From Massilibacteroides sp. (GTDB lineage Bacteria; Bacteroidota; Bacteroidia; Bacteroidales; Tannerellaceae): a stretch of 64,000 nt of DNA. The position numbers and the translations under genes are program-made. Below the pieces are notes generated by a model. It had not been told where the DNA came from. It saw nothing but the letters and a program-made list of their open reading frames with translations, and searched no databases. Of this stretch, positions 49,749 to 58,735 are shown piece after piece (position 1 is the stretch's first letter; each line of letters begins with the position of its first letter). Where the stretch lies: contig JAQVZS010000003.1 in NCBI GenBank assembly GCA_028708075.1, forward strand, positions 14,980-78,979, given 5' to 3'.

Positions 49749-50714
49749 ATGGATTTTGATTATAGGCTTATCGTAAAATATTTGCTTGACGATCTTTCAG
49801 CATTAGAAATGGAAACTCTTTTAAATTGGAGAAAAGAGAACGTTTCTAACGAGGCTTTTTTTGAGACTTTAATAAAGTTGAAGTTGAATTATCGATGTAG
49901 AGATATAATCCATGGAAAAACACTTGTTTCTTTAAATAAAATAAACAAAAAAATAACGAAAAAACATCCTATTGCTATTGTTCGACAAATTATTAATTAT
50001 GCAGCAGTGTTGATTGTCTTGATATTTTTTTCTTACACAATAAATAAATATTGTGATGAAAATTTTGAATATACTAAAATTTCTGTACAACAAGGAGAAA
50101 GTATTAAAAAGTTTAATCTTTCTGACGGAACTGTTGTTTGGCTAAATGAAGCATCAACAATTAAAATTCCAAAATCGTTTTCGAAAAATAAACGTCGGAT
50201 AGAATTAGAAGGTGAGGCTTATTTTGATGTAAAAAAAAATCAGCATTCACCTTTTATTGCTGATGTTTCTTCCATGAAAGTAAAGGTGCTAGGCACATCT
50301 TTTAATTTAAAGAATAAGAAAAAATCTGGTGTTGTAGAAACTATTCTTGTTACAGGGAAAGTGGTTTTATTAGATAAAAAAGGCAAGCCTGTTTATGATA
50401 TGTTTCCTGGTGAAAAAGTAACCTATTCACTCAATAATAATGAATATAGTGTTAGGACAATAGATACAAATGTAAGTACAGCATGGCATTTGAATCAATT
50501 GACCTTTGAGAATTCTACTTTACGTGAGATTGTTAATAAGCTTTCTTTAATATATGATGTCAATATTAACCTGGAATCTAAAAAGTTGGCCGATCGAAAA
50601 TATCGGTGTGTCATTAACCGGGACGAAACCCTTGAACAAGTCCTGGATATTCTCTCTTATTTAGCTCCTATTCAATATAAAATAGAGGGTGATGAAATAT
50701 TTATTTATGAATAA
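49749..50714 (+). CDS. FecR family anti-sigma factor
   Basis: 321 residues: a short cytoplasmic sigma-binding part (about 1-75), one membrane helix (about 76-97), a periplasmic FecR domain (about 110-205, with ISVQQGESIKKFNLSDGTVV) and a C-terminal DUF4974 domain (about 245-320). It should hold the ECF sigma at the membrane until the SusC STN domain signals substrate binding. The susC gene follows 98 bases downstream. Confidence 0.94.
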   Translation: MDFDYRLIVKYLLDDLSALEMETLLNWRKENVSNEAFFETLIKLKLNYRCRDIIHGKTLVSLNKINKKITKKHPIAIVRQIINYAAVLIVLIFFSYTINKYCDENFEYTKISVQQGESIKKFNLSDGTVVWLNEASTIKIPKSFSKNKRRIELEGEAYFDVKKNQHSPFIADVSSMKVKVLGTSFNLKNKKKSGVVETILVTGKVVLLDKKGKPVYDMFPGEKVTYSLNNNEYSVRTIDTNVSTAWHLNQLTFENSTLREIVNKLSLIYDVNINLESKKLADRKYRCVINRDETLEQVLDILSYLAPIQYKIEGDEIFIYE

Positions 50715-50811
50715 ACAATTTAAAAATGAATGCCTATTAAGTTATACAATGAATCAAAAAAATACAACGAGACTAATGAAAAAATGTATTTAATAAATAA
50801 TTAAAACTGAT

Positions 50812-53800
50812 ATGGATAAACCGAAAAACTTACGAATAGAGGAGAATAAACTGGAATTTATAATGCGAATTCAGATAATAGGGAAAATTACGTTATTGTT
50901 TTTGTTCCTTGCAATTCAAGTTAAAGCTGTCAATTTAGAATCTCAACATGTTTCTTTTTCTTTAATGCTAAAAAATACGACTGTAGGAGCTGTAATCTAT
51001 CATTTAAATAAACAGACAGGATATGAATTTTCTTATGATGAAATGTTGTTGAATAGAAAACTCGACCAAATATCGATTGATGAAAAAGATGAATCAATAG
51101 AGATTATCTTGAATAAAGTATTTAAAAATGCTGATATAAGCTATAGGATTAGTAATAATCGGATTTTTCTTAAAGATGAAAGGAATCATGGTATAGTTCA
51201 TGATATTCTTGTTTCTCAACAGAACGGGAAAACTGTCAGAGGGAGAATAAAAGATGCTATGGAAGAACCGATTATTGGGGCTAATGTTGTATTAAAAGGA
51301 ACTACCATTGGAACAATAACTGATGTTAATGGTGAATTTACTATGCAGGATATCCCGGAAAAAGGGATTCTTGTTATTTCTTACATTGGTTATCTTGAAC
51401 AAGAAATAAGTGTAGTGGGAAAGACGGAGTTTAATATTTTACTGAAAGATGATACACAGAAGCTGGAAGAGGTTGTTATTGTGGGGTATGGTGTACAGAA
51501 AAAAGTGAATATGACCGGTTCTATTACAGCGATTAAAGCGGATGAGCTTAGTACAATATCTACATCAAATTTGTCAAACACTTTGGCCGGACGTGCGCCT
51601 GGTGTTAATATTGTGGGTAATTCAGGTCTTATAGGATCTTCTTCAGATATTCGTATTCGTGGTGGATTTGGAGAGCCGTTGTTTGTTATTGATGGGATTG
51701 TGCGGGATAAAACGGCTTTTGATGCATTAGAAGCAAATGAAATTGATCAATTAAGTTTCTTGAAAGACGCTGCAACGGCTTCAATTTATGGTTCTCAGGC
51801 AGGTAATGGGGTTGTTCTTGTTACAACAAAAGGCGGAGAACAACAAAAACCCATATTTAATTACCAGGCTTCATATACTTTTATGACCCCGACTATGGAA
51901 CTGCTTTCTGATAAGACAACCGCCACTGACGAGCTAATCTATCAAAATCGTGTAGCAGAATTTCAGGGGATTAACCCTCCTAATGGTGATGTTGAATTCG
52001 ATTATTTTAAAGACAAAAATTATAATGTACATGACTATATTTGGCAGACACCATGGAATCAAAAACATTCACTTAGTGTTTCTGGCGGTGGAGATCGTGT
52101 AACATATTATGCTTTGCTTAGTTATATAGGAGAAGAAGGTTCGTACAAAAACTTGGAGAATGATAAATTTAATTTACGCTCTAATGTGACGGCAAAAATC
52201 ACGGATAAAATTAAAATGAATCTGAATGTTGCCGCTAATCAACAATATCAAAAACGTTTTTATTGGCCTTTTTCAGATGATGATGAACAAACTATTGGTG
52301 ATTTGTATCGTTGCACCTTTAACTGGCCTAAGACTTATCCTTTTTATTTATATGAAGATGGTACTCCCGCTAATGAAGTTACAGATTATCCGGTGCAAAC
52401 GCCAATGGGTAGTTGGCAGGCTTGGAGTGTGATAGACCAGGTTATTGGTGATCGTTATATTAAAACTCGGAAGAGAGAACTGAATACAATTTTAACATTC
52501 GACATAGACTTAAGTAGCCTCTTGAAAGGATTAAGTACTAAGTTTTCCGGGAATTATATCAGTAATGATTATATGCGTAAAAAGTATTTGACCTATCAGA
52601 AAAACTATGTATGGTCTCCGGCTAACGCAGATGAAAACCGCTTTATTCCGGCACCTCCGGATCCAAACAATATTAATATTTTTACTTTCTCACAAAATCA
52701 GGAATTTCTAAGCTATAATATACATACGTTGTGGAGCGAGCAGTTGAACTGGTTCTTGAATTATAATAATACATTCGGTAAACATGGAATTGCTGCTACA
52801 GCTGTTTGGGAACAGGCTTCTAATGGTGGTGAGAAAGTGTATGCCAAAGCGGAAGATCCATTAACCAATTACGATCAGATGTTTGTTTATTCAACGGATA
52901 GCGAACGTCGTTGGGGAGATGCTGAAGAAGTAACGGGAGGAAGACTTTCCTGGATTGGTCGTGTGAACTATAATTATGACCAGAAGTATATTGCGGAATT
53001 TTCTTTTCGTTATGATGGTAACTCTTTATTCCCTAAAGAGAAACGTTGGGGATTTTTCCCTTCTTTTTCAGCTGCATGGCGGATTAGTCAGGAAAGTTTT
53101 CTGAAAGGAACATCAAACTGGTTGGATGACTTAAAGATTAGAGCGTCTTATGGAACAACCGGTAATGATATTGATTTGAATAAAACCGGTGATCAGAAAA
53201 TTTCGCCATTTTCTTACATTAATAAATATGAAACGGGTAGTTCTTATATTTGGGGGAGCAATCTGGTACAAGGAATACAACCTGGAGCAACCCCCAATCC
53301 TTATTTGACGTGGGCAACTTCCACGACATATAATGCAGGGTTTGATTTTACTGTTCTACAAAACAGATTGAGTGGTTCTTTTGATGCTTTTTATAAAGCG
53401 GAAAAAGATATTTTAGGTACGCGTATTGTCACTATTCCAGATACTTATGGACAGTCTTTAGCTCCAGAAAATTATGCAGAAAGATCTTGGCGGGGATTTG
53501 AAGTTTCCGCATTGTGGCGGGATAAGGCTTTAAATGGAACGATTAGTTATTCTGTTTATGGAAATCTTGGTTTTTCTAAAGACCAGTGGGATGTTTTGGA
53601 TGAAACGGCATTATATAAAGAAGGAGGTAATTTATACGAATTGTCAGCCATAGGAAAACCATTGAATAAAATTACCGGTTATAAAACCTTAGGAATGGTT
53701 CGTACTCAGGAACAATTAGATGAGTTGTTAATTAAAGGATTTAAACAATTTGGACGTGACCCGTATTTGGGTGGTCTTTATTTTGAAGATGTTCGTGGTG

Positions 53801-54363
53801 ATGGGTATTCTCCTGGGCCTGATGGAAAGATTGATGCGAACGATATTCAATTGTTGACAGATAATGCTTCTCCGCGAATTAATTATGGGTTTGGTGGCAG
53901 TATATCATGGAAAGGAATCACCTTAGATATGCATTTCCAAGGTGTTGGCCTGTATGATCGCATGATAAGCAATTTGGGTGAAGGGTACGGAGGTATGCGT
54001 CAATATGGAGGTACGATTCGTCCTTATTATCCCATTTGGGCGGATGATGTATGGACATCGGAAAATCCAGAGGCAAAATATCCTCGTGTAATTGGTAGTA
54101 GTTGGTATGAATCGGGGACAGGTAACCAATCTTTCTGGATTCGTAATGGAGCTTATCTACGATTAAAAAATTTAAATATTGGATATGATTTGCCAAAATC
54201 TATTCTTGAACCATTGAACCTGATTTCTGCTCAATTATTTTTTAATGGTACAAACTTGTTTGTGATTTCTGATGTTACTGAGTTTCATGATCCGGAACAG
54301 GATTGCTATGACTCATATCCTTTGATGAAGTCGTTTACTTTTGGGTTGAATATTAAATTCTAA
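50812..54363 (+). CDS. SusC-family TonB-dependent transporter with STN domain
   Basis: 1183 residues. A signal peptide follows a polar N-terminal extension (alternative start Met18 at 50863). Then come an STN signalling domain (about 45-115), a carboxypeptidase-like regulatory domain (about 128-212, VRGRIKDAMEEPIIGANVVL), a TonB plug (about 225-335, VGYGVQKKVNMTGS), and an outer-membrane barrel ending FTFGLNIKF. The STN domain passes a signal to FecR on substrate import. It works with the SusD lipoprotein 11 bases downstream. The substrate is not evident. Confidence 0.95.
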   Translation: MDKPKNLRIEENKLEFIMRIQIIGKITLLFLFLAIQVKAVNLESQHVSFSLMLKNTTVGAVIYHLNKQTGYEFSYDEMLLNRKLDQISIDEKDESIEIILNKVFKNADISYRISNNRIFLKDERNHGIVHDILVSQQNGKTVRGRIKDAMEEPIIGANVVLKGTTIGTITDVNGEFTMQDIPEKGILVISYIGYLEQEISVVGKTEFNILLKDDTQKLEEVVIVGYGVQKKVNMTGSITAIKADELSTISTSNLSNTLAGRAPGVNIVGNSGLIGSSSDIRIRGGFGEPLFVIDGIVRDKTAFDALEANEIDQLSFLKDAATASIYGSQAGNGVVLVTTKGGEQQKPIFNYQASYTFMTPTMELLSDKTTATDELIYQNRVAEFQGINPPNGDVEFDYFKDKNYNVHDYIWQTPWNQKHSLSVSGGGDRVTYYALLSYIGEEGSYKNLENDKFNLRSNVTAKITDKIKMNLNVAANQQYQKRFYWPFSDDDEQTIGDLYRCTFNWPKTYPFYLYEDGTPANEVTDYPVQTPMGSWQAWSVIDQVIGDRYIKTRKRELNTILTFDIDLSSLLKGLSTKFSGNYISNDYMRKKYLTYQKNYVWSPANADENRFIPAPPDPNNINIFTFSQNQEFLSYNIHTLWSEQLNWFLNYNNTFGKHGIAATAVWEQASNGGEKVYAKAEDPLTNYDQMFVYSTDSERRWGDAEEVTGGRLSWIGRVNYNYDQKYIAEFSFRYDGNSLFPKEKRWGFFPSFSAAWRISQESFLKGTSNWLDDLKIRASYGTTGNDIDLNKTGDQKISPFSYINKYETGSSYIWGSNLVQGIQPGATPNPYLTWATSTTYNAGFDFTVLQNRLSGSFDAFYKAEKDILGTRIVTIPDTYGQSLAPENYAERSWRGFEVSALWRDKALNGTISYSVYGNLGFSKDQWDVLDETALYKEGGNLYELSAIGKPLNKITGYKTLGMVRTQEQLDELLIKGFKQFGRDPYLGGLYFEDVRGDGYSPGPDGKIDANDIQLLTDNASPRINYGFGGSISWKGITLDMHFQGVGLYDRMISNLGEGYGGMRQYGGTIRPYYPIWADDVWTSENPEAKYPRVIGSSWYESGTGNQSFWIRNGAYLRLKNLNIGYDLPKSILEPLNLISAQLFFNGTNLFVISDVTEFHDPEQDCYDSYPLMKSFTFGLNIKF

Positions 54364-54374
54364 AAACGATAGCA

Positions 54375-56141
54375 ATGAAAAAAATAACAATAATAAGTCT
54401 TTTATTACTGGCGTTGGTATATAGTGCTTGCGATACTTTAGATATTGAGAATATATATAGTTATGATGCAAACAAAGTCTGGAATGATGAAAAATTAGTG
54501 AATTCATATATGGCTAATTTGTATGCCAATGTTTTTGACAATTGGAGTTCTACTTTAGATCAGAAGACGCAGCAACTTACAGGAATTCACTTTTATCAGG
54601 ATCGTGTGACTATTTCAAATGATGAATATAAGAAGTGGGATTATACGATTATTCGTTTGATAAATGAAGCAATTCAGAATACGACAAATGGAGAGTTAAG
54701 TCAGGTAAAAAAGGATGAGTTTATAGCTCAGGCACTTTTTTTAAGAGCTTATGTTTATTTTAGAATGGTTATATATCATGGAGGAGTTCCTTATATCACT
54801 ATTCCTCAAGATAAAGACAAGGACGATTTGTATGTAAAAAGAAATACGACTAAGGAATGTTTTGACTATATTATCAAAGATTTGGATGATGCGATTGCTA
54901 TGCTTCCGGAAAAAATTTCTTCTTCTTCAAGTGATTACGGAAAAGTAGATGCTTGTTTTGCTCAGGCCTTTAAAGCAAAAGTGCTTTTGTATAAAGCCTC
55001 CCCTCAGTTTAACCCAAGTAACAAATGGAGTAACGCCTATTGGCCGGAAGCTTACGTGGCGAATAAGTTGGCTTATGATAAATTGATTGCTAACGGAAGC
55101 AAGTTGACTGAAGATTACGCAGATATGTTCTTGGTGGAGAAAGGTTCGGAAGTGATTTTTGCGGTTATTAATACTTATCCGAATAAGGTTGCCGATTGGG
55201 ATTATGGTGTACGCCCGGGATCAGAAAGTCGTGGTAATGCATGGGCTTGTCCGATTTGGGAATTTGTTCAGGAATTTCCGATGAAAGATGGTAAATTATA
55301 TACTGATGCTACAAGTAAATATCATAAGACTTATGAGGAATTTTTACAGACTTATTGGGAAAATAGAGATCCGCGTTTTGTCAAATCTGTAGTTTGGAAT
55401 GGTAGTATTTATGAAGTTTCAGGGAAAACAGGGAGACGCCAATATACAAGTTTGGGTATAGCACATGAAACAGATGATTTTGGTGTAAATCCGAATGCGA
55501 GCGTCAACTCGACGAATTTGAATAGTTATAGCGGTTTCTTTATTCGTAAGGCTTCAGATTTATCTTTAAAGCAGTCTGAAGTTCAGCAGTATGATGTCGA
55601 TTTTGTTTTGATGCGTTTTGCTGAAGTCATGTTAAATTATGCGGAAACCGCGAATGAAACTGGGAAATCGGATGTTGCGATAGATCTACTTAAACATATA
55701 AGAAATCGTGCAGGTATAGAACCGGGTGATGATGGTTTGTATGGGATGAATGTTTCTTCGAGAGAAGATATTCGGGAGGCTATTTTGGCAGAACGTAATA
55801 TTGAATTTTGTTTTGAAGGACATCGTTTTTGGGATTTGCGTCGTTTAAGAATGCTGGATCGCTTGGATAATAAGACGAAACATGGAGTAGAGGCAATAGC
55901 AATTAATGCTGACGGTACGGAAATGTCGATTGCTGAGGCAAAGGCGAAAGCTATTAATATGGAGTTGACAGAGAAAGATTTCAACTATTCAGTGTTGCAA
56001 ATTCCGTTTACTGGTGTTAAAGTAACTTCAGTTCCTGAGTCTTATTACTTTTTTCCAATCCAACAGAGTGTGATTGATCGGAACAGCAATATAGAACAAA
56101 ATAATAACTGGGGAGGTACATTTAATCCGACACTTGAATAA
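54375..56141 (+). CDS. SusD-family substrate-binding lipoprotein
   Basis: 588 residues. Signal peptide with lipobox YSACD gives Cys19. TPR-like helices (about 110-230), AQALFLRAYVYFRMV and the C-terminal RAGIEP and AILAERNIEFCFEGHRFWD motifs are typical of SusD/RagB. It caps the SusC barrel at the cell surface and captures the substrate. It follows susC by 11 bases. Confidence 0.95.
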   Translation: MKKITIISLLLLALVYSACDTLDIENIYSYDANKVWNDEKLVNSYMANLYANVFDNWSSTLDQKTQQLTGIHFYQDRVTISNDEYKKWDYTIIRLINEAIQNTTNGELSQVKKDEFIAQALFLRAYVYFRMVIYHGGVPYITIPQDKDKDDLYVKRNTTKECFDYIIKDLDDAIAMLPEKISSSSSDYGKVDACFAQAFKAKVLLYKASPQFNPSNKWSNAYWPEAYVANKLAYDKLIANGSKLTEDYADMFLVEKGSEVIFAVINTYPNKVADWDYGVRPGSESRGNAWACPIWEFVQEFPMKDGKLYTDATSKYHKTYEEFLQTYWENRDPRFVKSVVWNGSIYEVSGKTGRRQYTSLGIAHETDDFGVNPNASVNSTNLNSYSGFFIRKASDLSLKQSEVQQYDVDFVLMRFAEVMLNYAETANETGKSDVAIDLLKHIRNRAGIEPGDDGLYGMNVSSREDIREAILAERNIEFCFEGHRFWDLRRLRMLDRLDNKTKHGVEAIAINADGTEMSIAEAKAKAINMELTEKDFNYSVLQIPFTGVKVTSVPESYYFFPIQQSVIDRNSNIEQNNNWGGTFNPTLE

Positions 56142-56205
56142 GTGTTTTGTTTTGTAAAATAGTACACCTTTAGTACACCCTGAAATAGAATAATGTTTAC
56201 ATTAG

Positions 56206-56328
56206 TGTCCCGTTAAAATCGGGACGAGTTAATAATTAATCAAACAACCCCGGAATAAGAGGATTAAATGGATCTTTAACATCATTTAAAAGAACTATTT
56301 ATTCCCTTTTACGGGACAGCAATGATGT
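56206..56328. repeat. Short element with inverted ends, MITE-like
   Basis: TGTCCCGTTAAAA (56206-56218) is matched in inverted orientation by TTTTACGGGACA (56317-56328), differing by one extra base. The left end also forms a hairpin with CGGGAC at 56220-56225. The 123-base unit lies in the gap between susD and the phosphodiesterase gene. No target duplication is clear. Confidence 0.35.
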
Positions 56329-56381
56329 TGTTTATATAATTAAAATTCTGTATCTTACAATGTTATATATAAAGAACAAAC

Positions 56382-57170
56382 ATGAACAATCTTCAAGTTG
56401 CAAAACGGCTTTTTTTGTTTTTCTTATGTTTAACTGTAATCAGTCCGGTTAATGCAGAAGAAATAGAGCCAAAAGAAATGAATTCGTTGCGTATAATGTC
56501 ATACAATGTCCGAAATTGTAAAGGGATGGATAATGTGACGGACTATCAGCGTGTTGCGGATGTGATTAATCGGGTTGCTCCGGATGTGGTGGCTGTACAG
56601 GAACTGGATAGTGCGACTGAACGTAGTCAAGGTGTTTTTGTGTTGAAGGAATTGGCTGAGAGAACGCTTTTGTATTGGACTTACGCGCCTGCGATCGATT
56701 ATCAAGGGGGCAAATATGGCGTAGGGGTATTGTCCAAGGAAAAACCTCTTGGTTATAAAACAGTTCCTTTACCGGGTAAAGAGGAAAATCGTGCGTTGTT
56801 AATTGTGGAATTTGAGAAGTATCTGTTCTGTTGTTCACATTTCTCATTGACAAAAGAAGATCAGTTGTTGTCAGTTCCTGTTATTTTTGAAGCTATAAAA
56901 GGGATTGAGAAGCCGCTTTTCCTGGCCGGAGATATGAATTCTGTCTACGATTCGCTCCCGCAGATTGCTTTGCGCGAAAAATTCAGAACATTAAATAATT
57001 ATAAAGAAAACACGATTCCTGTTGTTAGCCCTGACAGATGTATCGATTATATTTATGTTTATGAAAATGGGAATGCGTGTTCCGTATTAAAGCGTCAGGT
57101 TTTATTTGACGAACAGGTGGCTTCCGATCATTTGCCGTTGTTTGTAGATGTGCGTTTTTTAAATGAATAG
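56382..57170 (+). CDS. Secreted endonuclease/exonuclease/phosphatase-fold protein
   Basis: 262 residues with a signal peptide ending PVNA (about residue 25). The metal-dependent phosphodiesterase fold is shown by MSYNVRN (Asn42), AVQELDS (Glu74), His153 in CSHFS, LAGDMNS (Asp184, Asn186), an IDYIYV strand and ASDHLP (Asp249, His250). Family members are DNases, sphingomyelinases or inositol phosphatases, so a phosphodiester substrate is likely. It lies 240 bases after susD on the same strand and may be part of the same locus. Confidence 0.87.
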   Translation: MNNLQVAKRLFLFFLCLTVISPVNAEEIEPKEMNSLRIMSYNVRNCKGMDNVTDYQRVADVINRVAPDVVAVQELDSATERSQGVFVLKELAERTLLYWTYAPAIDYQGGKYGVGVLSKEKPLGYKTVPLPGKEENRALLIVEFEKYLFCCSHFSLTKEDQLLSVPVIFEAIKGIEKPLFLAGDMNSVYDSLPQIALREKFRTLNNYKENTIPVVSPDRCIDYIYVYENGNACSVLKRQVLFDEQVASDHLPLFVDVRFLNE

Positions 57171-57205
57171 AGATATTTCCAATAGTTTTATATTTATGCG
57201 GACTT

Positions 57206-57231
57206 CCCTAATAATCAAACGACTATTAGGG
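57206..57231. repeat. Small hairpin downstream of the phosphodiesterase gene
   Basis: CCCTAATA (57206-57213) and TATTAGGG (57224-57231) form an 8-base stem with a 10-base loop. No T run follows, so a simple terminator is doubtful. Confidence 0.4.
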
Positions 57232-57328
57232 GGTCTTGGAGTGGAAATACTTCGACCTGCTGAATAAGGCTACAGTAGCGGTGATTGAAGTGGCTAATTT
57301 TGAGGAGACAAAGCCCCTGTCTGAATTA

Positions 57329-57372
57329 AAGTGCACCCCCAAAGTTTTTTGTCTAACTTTTGGGGTGCACTT
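57329..57372. repeat. IS3/IS150-like terminal repeats abutted as a hairpin
   Basis: Arms 57329-57346 (AAGTGCACCCCCAAAGTT) and 57355-57372 (AACTTTTGGGGTGCACTT) match at 17 of 18 positions across an 8-base loop. The sequence with its GTCTAACTTTTGGGGTGCAC end resembles IS3/IS150-group termini. Left and right ends seem to be joined with no transposase between, as in a deletion remnant or tiny non-autonomous element. Confidence 0.5.
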
Positions 57373-57375
57373 CAT

Positions 57376-57535
57376 GTACGCCCAGCATGGGCGTAATCTA
57401 ATGGGTGTAAGTCCCTAACGAGCCCTAATAGTGGGAATTGTTTAGCCAATAGCAAGGGTGTCCATAGCGATGTGGAATCTGAAGGAAGCTGGCGGTAAAA
57501 GTCTGACCTGGCGAACAGAAATCAGATATAATGAA
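57376..57535 (+). mobile_element. Group II intron 5' fragment
   Basis: The sequence begins GTACGCCCAGCATGGGCG, close to the GTGYG start and first stem of bacterial group II introns. It continues with GGGTGTAAGTCCC and AGCAAGGGTGTCC, features I recall from domain I of Bacteroidales introns, up to GCGAACAGAAATCAGATATA. It then breaks off about 57535; no reverse transcriptase/maturase or 3' domains follow. It is a dead fragment. Recognition is by recall of intron sequences. Confidence 0.6.
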
Positions 57536-57766
57536 GGACTTATTTCTTCCGTAGAAGAAGAATTGAACGAACAGGATTTACTCCTGACAAGGTCGGAAGT
57601 TGTTGCGCTTGCTGTACAAAAAAAAGGAGTGTTCGAAATTTCAGAAAACGAAGCTTTACTGAATCTTAAAGACTTTATTAGAATTACAGCGGATAATGGT
57701 TCTTCGTCAGTATCGTATGGTTTCCGTAAGTTGGCTATCTCAATTTTTGATTTTATTGCTTATTAA
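57536..57766 (+). pseudogene. Unrecognised C-terminal coding remnant
   Basis: An open frame continuous with the intron fragment reads, after the break, GLISSVEEELNEQDLLLTRS and ends in SVSYGFRKLAISIFDFIAY at a stop at 57766. Codon use and hydrophobic pattern look like the end of a real protein. There is no start of its own; the ATG at 57458 lies inside intron RNA sequence. I do not recognise the family. Confidence 0.35.
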
Positions 57767-57779
57767 GCCTTTGTTTTAT

Positions 57780-58589
57780 TTATTCGTTTACGGGCCCTTG
57801 TTCAATATAATCATAAGCAGTAAAGAAAATTGTCCCTAAAAATGTATTAAGTTTTTCATCAGTAATAACAAAATAGTTATCATCTTCAAAAAAACTTTCC
57901 CATTCCGGATGAACTAAAAATATGTCATAGAATGGAGTATAATTATCATATTTCATAATACGCCCCATTAAAAAGTATGAGACACCAACTCTTAAATAAA
58001 TATCAAAAAAATCTGGGTTTTCATTTGTTATATTGATGATATCTAAACATCTTGCTACTACATCCTTCTTCTCTTTTGAGCTTAATTGCTTTATAAAATA
58101 CTCTTGCGCAAGAAACATTTCTAAGAAATAATGAGAAAACGGATATTTAAAAGTCGTTGCAGATACAATCTTATATCTTTCAATAATATAATTAACTGCA
58201 TCATCCCGTTTAAGAAATTCCTGATAGGCATTAAGAGGTTGAAATACAAAATTATACCCTTTTTGATAATTATCCCATGCAAATACATCAGTACATAAAG
58301 GATATTCAATAAGAGCTTGAATAACTGCCTGAGTCGACTGCTCTCTTAAAATATTTACAGGAACCTGACAGGCTTTTTCCATTTCATCCCTACTTTCAAA
58401 TTCTTTCCATTTGTCTGTACCGGGAACTATGGGATAATTATATGATCCTTCTGGACGTGTCATGTTTATACTTTTTTGCATGTCTTTATAAAACCCTTCT
58501 GCATAAATGGTGTACTCTTCTTTATCGTCACTGCAACCAATAATTATTATGCTCATTAAAAGAAACAGAATGTGCTTTTTCACAACCAA
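57780..58589 (-). CDS. Lipoprotein sharing a domain with the divergent T9SS protein
   Basis: 269 residues. Signal peptide with lipobox IIIGC gives Cys19. Residues about 50-180 match the N-terminal domain of the protein at 58736 (shared pattern YPIxPGT..W..FE....M.KACQ.P, then YPL..D.FA). The C-terminal about 90 residues are unique. I know no named family. It is divergent from its relative across 146 bases. A lipoprotein facing a secreted protein with the same domain could be a binding, inhibitor or immunity partner; this is inference. Confidence 0.65.
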   Translation of the reverse strand: MVVKKHILFLLMSIIIIGCSDDKEEYTIYAEGFYKDMQKSINMTRPEGSYNYPIVPGTDKWKEFESRDEMEKACQVPVNILREQSTQAVIQALIEYPLCTDVFAWDNYQKGYNFVFQPLNAYQEFLKRDDAVNYIIERYKIVSATTFKYPFSHYFLEMFLAQEYFIKQLSSKEKKDVVARCLDIINITNENPDFFDIYLRVGVSYFLMGRIMKYDNYTPFYDIFLVHPEWESFFEDDNYFVITDEKLNTFLGTIFFTAYDYIEQGPVNE

Positions 58590-58735
58590 TATTTTTTTAA
58601 AAATTATTTCTTAAGATATGTTTTTTTTATTAAATAAATTATTATATTACAGCGAAAATCTTATGTTTATATTTTTAACCTCAGAGCATTTTACGTTTTA
58701 TTTAACCTAATACTAATCTTTTGAATTAATTTATC

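Larger units (their letters stand above)
57171..57779. other. 609-base stretch of mobile-element debris
   Basis: No intact gene. In order it holds a small hairpin (57206-57231), a coding-looking remnant (about 57236-57330, with KYFDLLNKATVAVIEVANF), an IS-end-like hairpin, a group II intron 5' fragment and another unrecognised coding remnant. The pieces abut one another and are described in separate entries. Confidence 0.6.

Noticed and set aside
57236..57418. 60-codon plus-strand frame crossing the IS-end hairpin into the intron fragment
   Set aside because: A gene cannot sensibly span both elements; only its first about 30 codons may be a coding remnant.
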